Part shown: positions 18,596 through 28,872 of the stretch, in pieces
Layout: every line of letters begins with the position of its first letter
Position numbering within the stretch: position 1 is the stretch's first letter
Source of the DNA: Andalucia godoyi
Lineage: Eukaryota > Discoba > Jakobea > Jakobida > Andaluciidae
NCBI GenBank assembly: GCA_009859145.1
Contig: VRVR01000004.1
Span: 372,001-436,000, forward strand
Reading direction: 5' to 3'
Length of the DNA stretch: 64,000 nucleotides
The notes under the pieces: model-generated
The model's input: only the letters and a program-made list of their open reading frames with translations
What the model was told of the DNA's origin: nothing
The model's database searches: none
Position numbers and translations under genes: made by a program

Positions 18596-19819
18596 CTAAG
18601 ATGACAAGCCAAGAACGGACATCCACAGGTCCATTTGTTCCTTGACATCGTCTGGCATTTCGTCGTACAACACACGAACTTGTCTCCAGAGACCTCGCGA
18701 ACTGACGCGGTCACGAATGATGGAATGAGACCATTTGGCCTTTGCCATTACCATTCGCGGATCTTCGAGCAGCTGTCGTCTAACGATTTGCAAATCTGGG
18801 TTGAGGAAGGAGAATATCCACCACGATCGAGCATTTCGCTGACGATTGAGCCAGCTTTGATCGATTTCGTCCATGTTTTCAGAGATCCAAAGAGCTGATG
18901 CATGCCATAGATCGGACCATCCTGGTGCATATTCGAGAGCAAGTGCAAACCGTTCAGCAGGATTCAGATCTGTCGATTGCCAGTCCTCGGATTCAAGCAG
19001 CGTCAACTGGAAGAGCGCATCCGGATCCAGAGGATTGGTGTCCAAAACGTGCACCAGCATTGGAATGGAGTCTCCCCATTTCAAATACGCTCGCTTGGCA
19101 GCATTCGGATGATCTCGATTCTCCGAAACAAACTTCTTCAACTGGTCAATATAAAACGCCTGGGAAGCATGCAATACTGGTTCAACGATTTGAAAGACTG
19201 CGTCGGAGTGCGGATGGCGCGACAGCATTTCTTGCGCAGCTCCCGCTAACAAATCATGACGTAAATACTTGGCTTCAATCATCCATCGAGTCGTTAGATC
19301 TTTGATTCTACGAGACAAGCGTTGGTCCAACGCCGCACACTTCGCCTGCTCTGCTTCCAACATTGCAGCAATATTATCCTTTCGACTTATATCGTGCGTC
19401 GCATGCTTGCTAGCAGATGAGGATGCGGATGAGGATGCGAACGAGGACGATGGGTTTTTTGAATGAGCATGCACATCCTCATTTGCGACTGCACCATTGT
19501 CGGCGTCAATGGCCTTCCGGTCTTCTTCTGAACTCTGCGATACTTCAATCTCTGCAGCCAGAAATTCAAACGGTGTCCGGCGAGTCTTGATCGATTTGCG
19601 GCACTCCTGGATGAATTCAAGAATGAGATCTTCAGAAACATTCAATTTGTACAGAGTGTGAATAATTCGCGTTCCTATCCCAGCCGGATCCGCTGAAAAT
19701 CTGCGAATCAGCACCTGGCACACGTCGAACGCCGCCTTGAACTGCCGCGAATACAGATAAAAATCGCACTGCTCCAGAGCTTTACCAAGCTCATGATGTA
19801 CCAAATGTCGATTTCGCAT
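18596..19819 (-). CDS. Hypothetical alpha-helical protein, TPR-like
   Basis: A 407-residue open frame with an ATG start. The N-terminus (FYLYSRQFKAAFDVCQVLIRRF) resembles a helix-turn-helix repeat pair of the TPR type. A Ser/Ala-rich linker lies at about residues 123-140. The C-terminal 230 residues are helical and rich in Trp (ALEYAPGWSDLWHASALWI; NARSWWIFSFLNPDLQIV), suggesting an alpha-solenoid. I recognise no named family. It ends one base after the repeat-derived segment containing the TnpB/Fanzor-like relic, so insertion there did not interrupt it. Confidence 0.65.
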   Translation of the reverse strand: MRNRHLVHHELGKALEQCDFYLYSRQFKAAFDVCQVLIRRFSADPAGIGTRIIHTLYKLNVSEDLILEFIQECRKSIKTRRTPFEFLAAEIEVSQSSEEDRKAIDADNGAVANEDVHAHSKNPSSSFASSSASSSASKHATHDISRKDNIAAMLEAEQAKCAALDQRLSRRIKDLTTRWMIEAKYLRHDLLAGAAQEMLSRHPHSDAVFQIVEPVLHASQAFYIDQLKKFVSENRDHPNAAKRAYLKWGDSIPMLVHVLDTNPLDPDALFQLTLLESEDWQSTDLNPAERFALALEYAPGWSDLWHASALWISENMDEIDQSWLNRQRNARSWWIFSFLNPDLQIVRRQLLEDPRMVMAKAKWSHSIIRDRVSSRGLWRQVRVLYDEMPDDVKEQMDLWMSVLGLSS

Positions 19820-20812
19820 CCGTCTTCATGATTCCTCCTGGATCGCTGCTGCACGTATGATGTCTGAGGAAGAAGAGGAAGAAGAGGAAGAAGAGGTGGA
19901 GGAGGTGAGAAGAGACCATCACAAGAAAGAACCGGATTTCCTAATATCGCCCCACCTCATGACACACCCACTCCATGTTGCTTTCTTCTGTGTTGCCTTT
20001 CCATGGTTTCAGCTTTTGATGCTAGCGAATGCGGGGTTTTGCGGCAGACCAAAACGTACGACAGCGTGAACAGTGTGCTAGACACCACCATTCCGAGAGC
20101 GGTGAGTGTGCGCACTTCGTGATTATACACGCACCAACGGACCCGCCCTGAGCAACCAAGTTGTCGGTCCAAAAGAGAATGTGCAGTAAGCTGTGCCAAT
20201 GACTGGCACGAACGGAAGCAAGGAAAGCATTTGCGTCGGACATCATTGTTACTTCCATGGAATTTCGGATTCGGTGACTAGTCTACTGCCGTCCGAACGC
20301 CGCGACTGCAAGTTCGACAGCATGTCCATCGATCCTATCATTTTTGAAACGAGGCAGTCCGACGAGCGCAGATTCCTTTGCATACCACTGCCTTGCTGCA
20401 GGTCTTCGAAGAAAAAGAAAGGGAGACAATATATATATTAAAACTGAAGACGTATTAGTTGCTTTAATGATCTCGATCCGCCAAAAGATGCATGTAATTA
20501 ATTAGTGTGCTGCAGTGAATTGAAAGCATTGCATGGCTGCGATTTTCCCCTTCGTTGTATGCTCACTTCTACAAATTTCCCTCATGCACGGCACGGCACA
20601 TGGAAATTCCCCACCATCAAGTTGCTTCGTCATCGTACACGACTTCGTATGTCGAAACATCTGCATAAGCAGCAGTCTCTCAAAGAAGACTCTGTGTGAA
20701 GCACCAAGACCTTCATCATCCGGCTGCTCTGTCCGCCGACACATCCAACGCCCTTTGGAATGGTTTGTTTTGCTGCGCAGCCTTCCACGGGGCTCTGTTC
20801 TTTTCGTCACCA
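19820..20812. other. About 1 kb spacer; one doubtful small gene
   Basis: Holds a GAAGAG-type run at 19,866-19,900 and the doubtful minus-strand frame listed separately. From 20,260 to 20,812 there are only short unrecognised frames. A short TATATA stretch lies at about 20,430. Confidence 0.35.
19957..20258 (-). CDS. Doubtful small single-TM protein
   Basis: Two overlapping minus-strand frames. One starts at an ATG at 20,258 (or MSDANAF a few codons on) and the other holds a plausible membrane segment, LTALGMVVSSTLFTLSYVLV. Joining them needs an intron whose best boundaries (GTGCCA...CTCAG) do not resemble the four introns established in this window. It may be a small membrane protein gene or chance; no family is recognised. 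Confidence 0.2.
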
Positions 20813-22042
20813 ATGCGAGGATTTCTCCCCATTCTGTCGCTAACTACAAATATGAACCCGGCCAAGAAGACGCTTCCAACAGTCTTGCGCAGACTCGATT
20901 CGGCAGCTCGTCGAAATCTGCATCGACTTTTGCAGAAGAAATCGCAAGCCTATTTACGGTCTCTTCGCAAGAAGTGCTACTGCTGCCGCCAGTACTTTGA
21001 CGTGTCCAAGAGCAGCCACGATAAATACGACTGCATGTGTGTTGCTTGCGGCACCCAATCGTGGGAAAAACGAAATGCAGTTCTCGATGCGCAAAACAAG
21101 ATTGCAGTTGTCACCGGCGCACGCGTTAAGATCGGATTTGCATGTGCAGTCCGACTTCTTCGTGGAGGTGCTGTGGTCATTGCAACAACCCGGTTTCCCG
21201 AAGACGCTGTGAATCGCTTTTCCAAACAGCCCGATTTCGAGCAGTGGAAGAGCCGTCTGCATGTTTACGGTCTCGATTTCCGCTCGATCCGCGCAGTGGA
21301 AGCCTTTATCGAACACCTGCAACATCAGTACTCCCATATCGACTATCTCATCCAGAATGCTGCTCAGACCATCCGCATGGCGGCTGATGAGTATGAGAAG
21401 CTGTACGCAATTCCGCTCGAGAACCCGTCCAATCAGTCGTGCATTGTTGAGACATCGCAGCCCGTTGCCCTTCTCCAGGCCACATCCTGCTCGAATCCCC
21501 TAGCAGTTGTTGGAAATACTGGTCACTGTGATGCGTCAAGTGTCGTTCCTCTTGTGCCGCCGCCATTGAAAAACTCGTGGTATCTGAAAGTGGAGGAGGT
21601 GTCCACTGTGGAATTTGTCGAAGTACAATTGGTGAATGTCACCGTCCCGTTTCTTCTGTGCGCTCGGCTCAAGTCACTGTTGACGGCAAGCCGCAGTAAT
21701 TCCGAGCGGATGTACGTGATCCATGTCACTGCTGTTGAAGGTCAGTTCTCTCAGCGTTCCAAGAGCAAATACCATGTGCACAACAACATGGCAAAAGCTG
21801 CGTTGAATATGATGACTCTCACAATTGCACAAGACTATGCTCGCGAGCGCATCTACGTGACGGCTGTGGATCCCGGCTGGGCCGATGTTGACTACCGGCT
21901 CAAGACCGTTGATTTCGACGGACGTCTTCTCAAAGCCCCTCTTGATGAATGGGACTCGGCAGCACGCGTCCTCGATCCAATCCTTGTACAGTCCACTGCC
22001 CACGGTGTTCTTCTCAAGGACTTCCGCAGCGTTTCCTGGTGA
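20813..22042 (+). CDS. Zinc-finger-containing SDR-family oxidoreductase
   Basis: 409 residues from the ATG at 20813 (a second ATG lies 13 codons on). A Cys4-type ribbon comes first (CYCC near 55-58 and CMCVAC near 74-79). A Rossmann domain follows: AVVTGARVKIG (about 98-108) with TTRFP after the second strand, IQNAAQ replacing the usual NNAG, and VIHVTAVEGQF. The classical catalytic YxxxK is NMAKAALNMMT instead, with Asn324 where Tyr is expected and Lys328 retained. From memory, a bacterial and fungal SDR subgroup shares the zinc ribbon, GxRVKIG and NMAKAALNMM, so this is a subfamily feature rather than decay. PGWADVD near the C-terminus matches the SDR PG motif. Substrate unknown. An insert of about 60 residues after the NNAG-like motif is unusual. 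Confidence 0.8.
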   Translation: MRGFLPILSLTTNMNPAKKTLPTVLRRLDSAARRNLHRLLQKKSQAYLRSLRKKCYCCRQYFDVSKSSHDKYDCMCVACGTQSWEKRNAVLDAQNKIAVVTGARVKIGFACAVRLLRGGAVVIATTRFPEDAVNRFSKQPDFEQWKSRLHVYGLDFRSIRAVEAFIEHLQHQYSHIDYLIQNAAQTIRMAADEYEKLYAIPLENPSNQSCIVETSQPVALLQATSCSNPLAVVGNTGHCDASSVVPLVPPPLKNSWYLKVEEVSTVEFVEVQLVNVTVPFLLCARLKSLLTASRSNSERMYVIHVTAVEGQFSQRSKSKYHVHNNMAKAALNMMTLTIAQDYARERIYVTAVDPGWADVDYRLKTVDFDGRLLKAPLDEWDSAARVLDPILVQSTAHGVLLKDFRSVSW

Positions 22043-22411
22043 ATCCCTTTTCTGTTTAGCCAGTTTCCCCACACTGCTGTACTGCAAACACAACGAACCA
22101 AGCAAGGCAAACTAGCGGAGAAAATTAATAAAAAAATATGCCCGCAGTCAAGCAAACGTCCGCCACTCGACGCCTTTTCTTTTCCGTATTCCTCGCTGTC
22201 AGAACCGATCTCGAAAATCGAAAATTGAAAAATCCAAAGTTTAGAGTCCAGACAGTTCCCTGCCTTCCCTGCCTTCGGGTATCTGTTTGTCAGTGAGTGA
22301 GCAAGAAAATTCGAATTTTTGGAGAGAAACAGAAAACAGCAAAGTACGAACGAGCGAAAGAGAGAGAGAGAGAGAGAGAGAGAGAAAATCCAATAGCAAA
22401 GGGTAGCCATT
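22043..22411. other. Spacer with GA microsatellite before the lipase
   Basis: Contains an A-rich stretch near 22,120-22,140 that may hold the polyadenylation signal of the SDR gene, and a GA dinucleotide tract at 22,360-22,385 ending 26 bases before the lipase ATG. No gene seen. Confidence 0.5.
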
Positions 22412-23317
22412 ATGCTGTCGGGCCGTTTTGCATTCTTGGCAGTTCTTCTGTGCGTGTCACTGAGTGCTTTCGTTCCGGCCGTTTCTGCGGACCTGTCTCG
22501 TGACTATGATGAGACGGAAGCCAGAGCATTCTGCTTGCTTTCTGCAATTGCGTACTGTCCGACAAATGTTGTGACCAATTTTAGTTGCACTGGATGTTCC
22601 CTGGGCCTGATCAGCGATTTTCATATTGCAGGGTCGGTGTATTTGCAATCCGACGACATTTTTGCGTACATTGGATGGCTGAAACCCGTTGATAATGTGG
22701 TTTCTGTGGTTGTGGTGTTCCGCGGCACGCGGTCTACCAAGGACTGGATTGATGACTTGCAAGTCGACCAGATCGATTTCCGACCCAATATCAGTCCTGG
22801 AATGAAGATTCACAAAGGATTCTACGACTCGTACATGTCTGTGGATGCAAATATCCAGTCCATTGTTCAGAATATATTTGATCAGTTTCCACAAATGAAG
22901 GTGAACTTGATCTGCACCGGCCATTCGCTGGGAGCTGCGCTGGCAGAAGTCGCCTGTCTGCAACTCATGGACTACGCATTTGTAGCTCCGCGTCTCAACT
23001 CTCTTCCAACTGTTTACAACTATGGACAGCCGCGCGTTGGAAACGCCGCTTTTGCATCATGGGCTGACACTCAGTTCAATATTTATTTCCGTCTCACACA
23101 TTATAGAGACATTGTTCCGCACATTCCTGTCAAGGCCCCTGGTGATGCGTACATTCACGGAGGCGTTGAAGTTTGGTACACGGAAGATTGCTCGTCTCAT
23201 CAGGTGTGCCAGCAAGGAGAGGACCCAAAGTGCTCGGACAGCATGGTAGACGATTCAATTCCTGATCACCTGAGCTACCTTGGTTTCGACATTGGAAGCG
23301 ACAATCCGTATTGCTGA
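22412..23317 (+). CDS. Secreted class-3 (Rhizomucor-type) lipase
   Basis: 301 residues with a clear signal peptide (about 1-26, cleavage near VSA-DL). The alpha/beta-hydrolase core shows VVVVFRGTRSTKDWIDDL (oxyanion/lid region). The nucleophile elbow is GHSLG with Ser172. Asp233 lies in RDIVPHIP and His286 in DHLSYLG. The Ser-Asp-His spacing (61 and 53 residues) is close to that of Rhizomucor lipase. The protein is expected to hydrolyse acylglycerols outside the cell or in digestive vacuoles. Several Cys (CTGC; CSSHQVCQQ) could form disulphides. The ATG at 22412 is the first in frame and is preceded by a GA tract. Confidence 0.92.
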   Translation: MLSGRFAFLAVLLCVSLSAFVPAVSADLSRDYDETEARAFCLLSAIAYCPTNVVTNFSCTGCSLGLISDFHIAGSVYLQSDDIFAYIGWLKPVDNVVSVVVVFRGTRSTKDWIDDLQVDQIDFRPNISPGMKIHKGFYDSYMSVDANIQSIVQNIFDQFPQMKVNLICTGHSLGAALAEVACLQLMDYAFVAPRLNSLPTVYNYGQPRVGNAAFASWADTQFNIYFRLTHYRDIVPHIPVKAPGDAYIHGGVEVWYTEDCSSHQVCQQGEDPKCSDSMVDDSIPDHLSYLGFDIGSDNPYC

Positions 23318-23530
23318 TGAATGGTGTTTTATTTTCTTTTAATCGTTTTGTGCAGTTGTTTGTTTGTCATCGCAGTTGGCTTCCTTACGTGTTGGCTATT
23401 GTTGTATTGGTAAATGCTGAATGATTCGTTCTTCTTCTTCTTCTTTTTTGTTGTTGTCGTTGTCGTTGTTGTACGAAGAAAGACATGCAATGCCAGACGG
23501 ATGAGGGCGGTGCAATGCTGCGTTCTTAAT
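23318..23530. other. Convergent spacer of lipase and NAGLU genes
   Basis: Short convergent spacer containing TTC and TTG trinucleotide runs near 23,428-23,475. No gene seen. Confidence 0.5.
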
Positions 23531-25944
23531 TTACGCACCGACCAGCGCAGCGAACAAGTCGGTCCACGACGTAAACGTACTTGCGGGGTGTGAAACAAAT
23601 GGGGCGCCTTGCCATTGTTGTTCAAATTGCAACAATCTGGAATCGCAAATGGTCGTATTGGCAACAGCTTTGGTGATGACGTCGACAAGACAGCTCCCGA
23701 ACAATGACCACCGACCACCATAGTATTCTGCAACCAGCCCTGACCAATGTTTGGAGGCATAGTCGTTGATGTTTGCGTCTGGCCCCCACATAGTGAGTTG
23801 ATTCTTAGCATTAAATTGATACAAATAGTCTTCCTCAGGAGATCGAGACCACGATTTTGCGTCCTGCAACCATCCGCCAAGAGAGAAGTGATCATCGAAG
23901 CTGAGAGTATGGTCCAGACTGGAAATAATGGACATCATCTCGGAGATGGCCTTCTGCACGGCAAGAACTGTTCCATTGCCGCCGTCGAATGCATCGATAA
24001 CATGCCGCTGAGCTGCCCAGGATTGATCGACCAGAACTTGGCGCTTGACATCGACCAAATCGTAGACATATGTCGGCACATACGCCATGGTTTCATTTGC
24101 CCACAGCAGGGCCTGCAATGCAGGAGGAAGCACGGAAACATCGTAGAGTTGCGGTTCCGCAGGAACAAGAGTAGGTCGTTTCTGCAATGGACTCTGGACA
24201 ACGCGTCCGCTCGTAGAGTACACCGTTGACGCAAGAATACTCCATGCCCGAATGGCGTTTGCATCTGCGATTCCGTATCGTCGCGTGGCATACTGTGTGA
24301 CCCATGCTTCCAGCTGCGCAGGACTCATTGGATCGGGGCGCCATGCAGTCTCCAACATCAAGTCATACATGATGTATGTGTTTCCGATTGCTTCCATCGT
24401 GATCCCGATGGAAATCATGTTCGGGTTCTGCTTCGCGGCAAGCGCAGGCTGCGTCGCAATAGTTGGCAGCGATCCCAGCAATGCCGAGTTCCCGCCAAAT
24501 GAAAGAAGCATGTCCCAGCTGAAATGATGCCCGTAGAAGGATTCCGTAATGTTCCAAATCGATGTATTCTCTGCATACAAATCAAGAATAATAAGCTTGC
24601 CAAGAGGGGCTGCTTCGATGACCGCCTTGGTTTGAGCAGGCTGCCAAAAATCTCGCTGATTGAAGAAGAGCCAACCCTGCATCACCCAAATGCCCTGCGG
24701 ATCTGCGTCGGTGATGGACGAAACCATTGCCTTTGTCGTCTCCGCAATGTAAGTCGGATCGGAGGACCGAGGCTTCATTTCGTTGAACAGATCTCCATTG
24801 TACAAATGGTTCGTGCCCATCAGCTGTGTTTGGACACGCAGAAACTCGCTTCCGAGCTTGCGAAACAGTGGATCCACAGGTTCCAAGAAGGACACACAAC
24901 AGTACTGGTCGGGGAACGCACACCAGTCCGATGATTTCGACAAGTTCGCCTTTGGATACACATTGACAAAAGACTTTGGGACGTGTCCGGCAAAAGCCGG
25001 CAAAACAGGTTTCATCCCAAACTGGCGCATCCGACTCAGAATCTGCTTGCCAAGGGCGAAGCGCTCCTCAATCCACGACTCTGTCAGCGAACTTTGAAAA
25101 CCGTCAAGAAGCGGCCATCCCTGGATGTTGCCCATTGTCCACCAAGCCAGGAATGCGGGCCCGGAAAAGTAGTCATGAAGATCCGTCACTCCAATCGACT
25201 TGAAAAATTCTCGCCACACATACTCCTGACCCACAAGCTGCAGCGGCATGTTGACGCCATTCATCGCTGCCCAGTCAATGTTCTCTTCCCATTTTGTCCA
25301 CTAATTTTTTTGTTTGTTTGTTGTTGAATGAAAAGAAAACCAAAGTGAGATTAATGAATCGAGAAAGAGAAACCAAAAAAAATTATAAATAAATAATAAT
25401 AATAATTATAAAAAAAAGGCAAAAGTAATCTTTCCCACAGGGCAAAGAAACACTTGGAAGAAAAAAGGCTGAAGAAGCCAAGTAAAAACACAAGAACAGA
25501 ACATACATTCCACCATCCATGGCTGTATTGGTGCGTACAGACATTCATGTAGTACCGAAAAGCGAGCCTGGTCTCCATTCGAACGGGTTCTGGGATAGGA
25601 GGAAGAGCGTCAGACATCAATCCTAATGCCAGATTGTACTCCCACGAAATTTGAATATTACAGAAGTACTTCAGGTACCAATTGAGTCCGGTGGCGAGCG
25701 CGACTCCGGAAGAGCCTTTGATGTGAAGCACGGTGTTGGGAGAGCTTCCAGACGTGCTGATCACAAAGAAATCCGCAACTGTCGCATCTTCAACGCGCTG
25801 CAACTGGATCTTCTGCTGCACTCCTGCAGGCAGCCTTCTCGCGATCAACCCTGCAACCGCATCGACTTGTTCATCTGCAAAAATGCAAGCAGACAAACTC
25901 GTGAACACTAGTACACATGCAATCAACGAAATGAGGGATCGCAT
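23531..25944 (-). CDS. NAGLU: Alpha-N-acetylglucosaminidase (GH89)
   Basis: Exons are 25507-25944 and 23531-25300 on the minus strand, 735 residues, close to human NAGLU (743). The enzyme removes terminal alpha-N-acetylglucosamine from heparan sulfate and related glycans, normally in lysosomes. A signal peptide begins MRSLISLIACVLVF. The catalytic (beta/alpha)8 domain starts near the splice junction: TRLAFRYYMNVCTHQYSHGWWN joins WTKWEENIDWAAMNGVN, matching the family's WxxWExxIDWMALNGIN. The expected acid/base and nucleophile glutamates are Glu320 in DLFNEMKP and Glu449 in GITMEAIGN, close to the human pair Glu316/Glu446. The ATG at 25942-25944 is chosen because it opens the signal peptide; the frame upstream is not NAGLU-like. 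Confidence 0.93.
25301..25506 (-). other. Spliceosomal intron in the NAGLU gene
   Basis: On the minus strand the donor is AAT|GTATGT and the acceptor AAATTAG|TGG, phase 0. It joins Gly-Trp-Trp-Asn to Trp-Thr-Lys-Trp, restoring a conserved GH89 block. A long A/T-rich stretch lies inside. Confidence 0.9.
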
Positions 25945-26203
25945 GCTGCAGTTCCTTGTCGAAAAAACACGAGTGATCACGGCAGCTGGCTGGTACTTCC
26001 GAATCTCGATGTTAATTCGACACTTGCGTTTTGTTATTATTATTATTATTGTTTTTTTGAAAAGGAAAAGAGAGAAAAGTGAAGCAGAGAACAAAACGGG
26101 GGTGCATTTGCGGTTTTCGATCCGATCCGACGTTTTACCACTGCTGCAAAGTTGGGCGGAAAAAGCCCACCCCCAGAAACGATTCAACCGAAGTTGGTTT
26201 TTA

Positions 26204-28423
26204 CTATGCATTTTCGTAGGCATTCCAAACACAGAGAGCGCCGTCAGCACCGCCTGTTACGATTTGTTTTTCATCCGGACTCCACGACACGGACAGGATT
26301 GGAAGAGAATGGCAGATCCCTTCAGAGAGACACGCGGTCAGATCGCTGTTCCAGACACGCAGGACGGCATCGTCGCCAGCAGTTGCTACAAACTTCCCGG
26401 ACGGCGACACAACACAGCATCGAAGAGCGACAGCTGCAACAGCTTGCTTTTCACTTTGTTGCACGATAGACTGAGTCGGGCCAGTTTGTCGCGTACTCGC
26501 GGTTGGAATAGCTTGCAATACCCGGACAGGACGATCCGCGACGTCCTCGTCGAAAACGACGACGCGTCCATCCGAGGTTCCGCAAAGGACTTCATAGTCC
26601 TCTTTTCGGCGCTGCGCGACACAGATCAATGCCGCTTCTGGGAAGGAGTGCGTCTTTTCGCGTCGTTGCGGTTTCCTCAGATCGATGGAAACCAGAGTCT
26701 TGTCGGATGCTCCGACTGAATACAAAAACATCCTCGATGATACTTGGCCAGGACGCATCATGTTCTTCTGGTGGTTTCTCACATCCAGCGTGAGACCGCT
26801 GCAGCCCTTGGGATGTTCACCCCACTGCGAAACAAGTTCCCTGGTTCGGCAATTCCAAATTCTCATGTGGCCATCTTCGGCTCCAGCAGTGACAACCATC
26901 GCATTGCTCGCATCGAGAGACTCTTCCAGCGGAATCGAGACCACCGATGAGATTCTTCCACGATGTGCCTGGTTAATTTGCCACATCATGCGTCCTGATC
27001 GAACTGCGTGGCACCGAATTCCGCCGTCTGACCACCCACTGACGATTGCCAGTTCGCTGGAAAACGTGGAAACAGGAGCCTGAGGGAATGACGGTGCACC
27101 AGATCGATCCACAGTCCGTCGCTCCTCAGGACTCACAAACATGGAAACCGCAGTCGGAAACAAGCTTGCCGTGCCCGGAGCCGCTGGAACACGGACTTCG
27201 CAAATCGGCTTGTATGTGTTCAGATCCCACACTCGAACGGTTCCATCCGCAGAGCCAGAAGCAAGGATATCAGAATGCGAAACGTCGTAAGAAAGAGAAT
27301 GGATTGCAGCAGAGTGACCCTGCAGCACCTCCGTGAAAAAGTTCACGTCGGCACAAGAAACGCGATAAATATGCCCATCGTCGGTGGACACCAGCATTTC
27401 GTCTCCAAGACCTTGTTGGGATGGCAGCAGAGCAATAGCAGTAACGCGGCTACCCAGCCGGACCTGGCCCGTGATTTCCCATTGCTGATCCATACCGCGC
27501 AGTCGTTTTAATGATCCGTCACCACCGCCTACAAACACCATAATAGAAGGCGGCGCTCCATTCATCGGGATCGTCTGTGTGTTGACTGCGGGATTCAGCA
27601 CTGCAATTGACAGGAGTCCGTTTGAGCAGACTGGAACCGCAACCCTGTACAATGCGTGTGTCGTCGAGTAGACTACCAGTTCGCCAACCGTTGTGCCACA
27701 CAGTGCAAACTGGCCAGAAGCATCCGTGGTTGAGCAAGGATACGTACGTACAAGCCCAGGCCCAGTACCAGCTCCAGGAACCGAGCACGACTGCGAGGAA
27801 AGCACAAACTGCGATGATTTGACATCAAAGCCCCATGTGTACACACGCACTTGGTTCGGATACCCGGCAACGAACTTGTAAATCGGTCGTCGCTCCGTGC
27901 CGAGATTAACGGGAAGCCACGAAACAAACGTGCATCCAGCCAGATCCGCCGAAGGACGATGCCCACCAACACAAGCGCCCGTCGCCACATCCCAAATGCA
28001 CAATCGACCATCTTGTGCAGAAGACGCAACAAATCGGTCATCCGGAGACCATCCAATTGCAAGCACTCCGTGTGTATGTCCTCCAAACACATGAACTGTC
28101 TTACCAGTTGCAAGGTCCCAAATCAAAACAGGGGATCCGTGACCAGGTTTTGAAGTACACTCCAGCTGTCCAGAAGCCAGCAGGCGTCCAGACGTCGAAG
28201 GCGTAAGACAGCAAGCAGATGCATCATGACCGTACAAGAATCGCTGGTCATGCGGATCTTCCAAGGATGCATTCACAATCACGGACCCGATCGTGTACAG
28301 AAACCGACTGCGATCATGAGGAAGCGCAGAGATACACTGCGCCGTCTTACCTTGGAATCCAATGGCATGTTCAAGCTCAATCTCCAACCTGTTTCGCGAA
28401 GACGAAGAAGAACTGCGAGACAT
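26204..28423 (-). CDS. CFAP52: Cilia- and flagella-associated protein 52 (WDR16)
   Basis: 739 residues from the ATG at 28423 (MSRSSSSSS). Two WD40 propellers are present. CFAP52 is a microtubule inner protein of axonemal doublets, required for motile cilia. The N-terminus (LEIELEHAIGFQGKTAQ, then FLYTIGSVIVNASLED and FLYGHDASACCLTPS) follows the CFAP52 start, in which ELE..AVIGF is followed by a TVLIQ strand and FLQGH. Later blocks also match: VSTDDGHIYRVSCADV, VSGWSDGGIRCHAVRSGRM with NQAHRGRIS, and VSWSPDEKQIVTGGADG at the end. It is longer than the human protein (620) because of loops. It starts head-to-head with the acid phosphatase gene, 449 bases apart. It is direct evidence that this organism builds motile flagella. 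Confidence 0.9.
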   Translation of the reverse strand: MSRSSSSSSRNRLEIELEHAIGFQGKTAQCISALPHDRSRFLYTIGSVIVNASLEDPHDQRFLYGHDASACCLTPSTSGRLLASGQLECTSKPGHGSPVLIWDLATGKTVHVFGGHTHGVLAIGWSPDDRFVASSAQDGRLCIWDVATGACVGGHRPSADLAGCTFVSWLPVNLGTERRPIYKFVAGYPNQVRVYTWGFDVKSSQFVLSSQSCSVPGAGTGPGLVRTYPCSTTDASGQFALCGTTVGELVVYSTTHALYRVAVPVCSNGLLSIAVLNPAVNTQTIPMNGAPPSIMVFVGGGDGSLKRLRGMDQQWEITGQVRLGSRVTAIALLPSQQGLGDEMLVSTDDGHIYRVSCADVNFFTEVLQGHSAAIHSLSYDVSHSDILASGSADGTVRVWDLNTYKPICEVRVPAAPGTASLFPTAVSMFVSPEERRTVDRSGAPSFPQAPVSTFSSELAIVSGWSDGGIRCHAVRSGRMMWQINQAHRGRISSVVSIPLEESLDASNAMVVTAGAEDGHMRIWNCRTRELVSQWGEHPKGCSGLTLDVRNHQKNMMRPGQVSSRMFLYSVGASDKTLVSIDLRKPQRREKTHSFPEAALICVAQRRKEDYEVLCGTSDGRVVVFDEDVADRPVRVLQAIPTASTRQTGPTQSIVQQSEKQAVAAVALRCCVVSPSGKFVATAGDDAVLRVWNSDLTACLSEGICHSLPILSVSWSPDEKQIVTGGADGALCVWNAYENA

Positions 28424-28872
28424 GCTTTCAATCCTGTCGGAAGTCACACGTACACACAAACACACAAACACAACAAATACAAGGGAGAGAGGGGAGGACT
28501 CTGTGACAAATGCCCTAAAAACGACTGCAATTTAAGGGGAGGGGAAAAAATAAGGAAAAAGAAAGAGGCACAAAACTGCAAGAAAGAAACCCAAACAGAA
28601 AGACCATAAACAGATCGTTTGAAACAGCACCGAGTAACGTCACTGAAAGTTGGTCGACTGTCGTCGACGCGAAATGGAAAAACTCTTTTCTCCGACAATT
28701 TTCCCCAGTTGTACACACAATTGACGAGTTTTCAGAGATTTGAAGGAGAGACCTACTGTATCTTGTAGGAGAGAGCAGAAAGCATATCTACATACATACG
28801 TACACACACACACACACACACAGAGGGAGAGAGTTGTGAGAGTTGCGTGGGTAAGGTATTGCTGAGAACAAA
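28424..28872. other. Divergent promoter region, CFAP52/acid phosphatase
   Basis: 449 bases between two divergent starts. Holds a CA microsatellite at 28,802-28,822 followed by a short GA tract, 37 bases before the phosphatase ATG. I see no clear RFX X-box for the ciliary gene. Confidence 0.5.

Noticed and set aside
18360-18626. Poly-His minus-strand frame
   Set aside because: Translation of the GAT microsatellite next to the relic.
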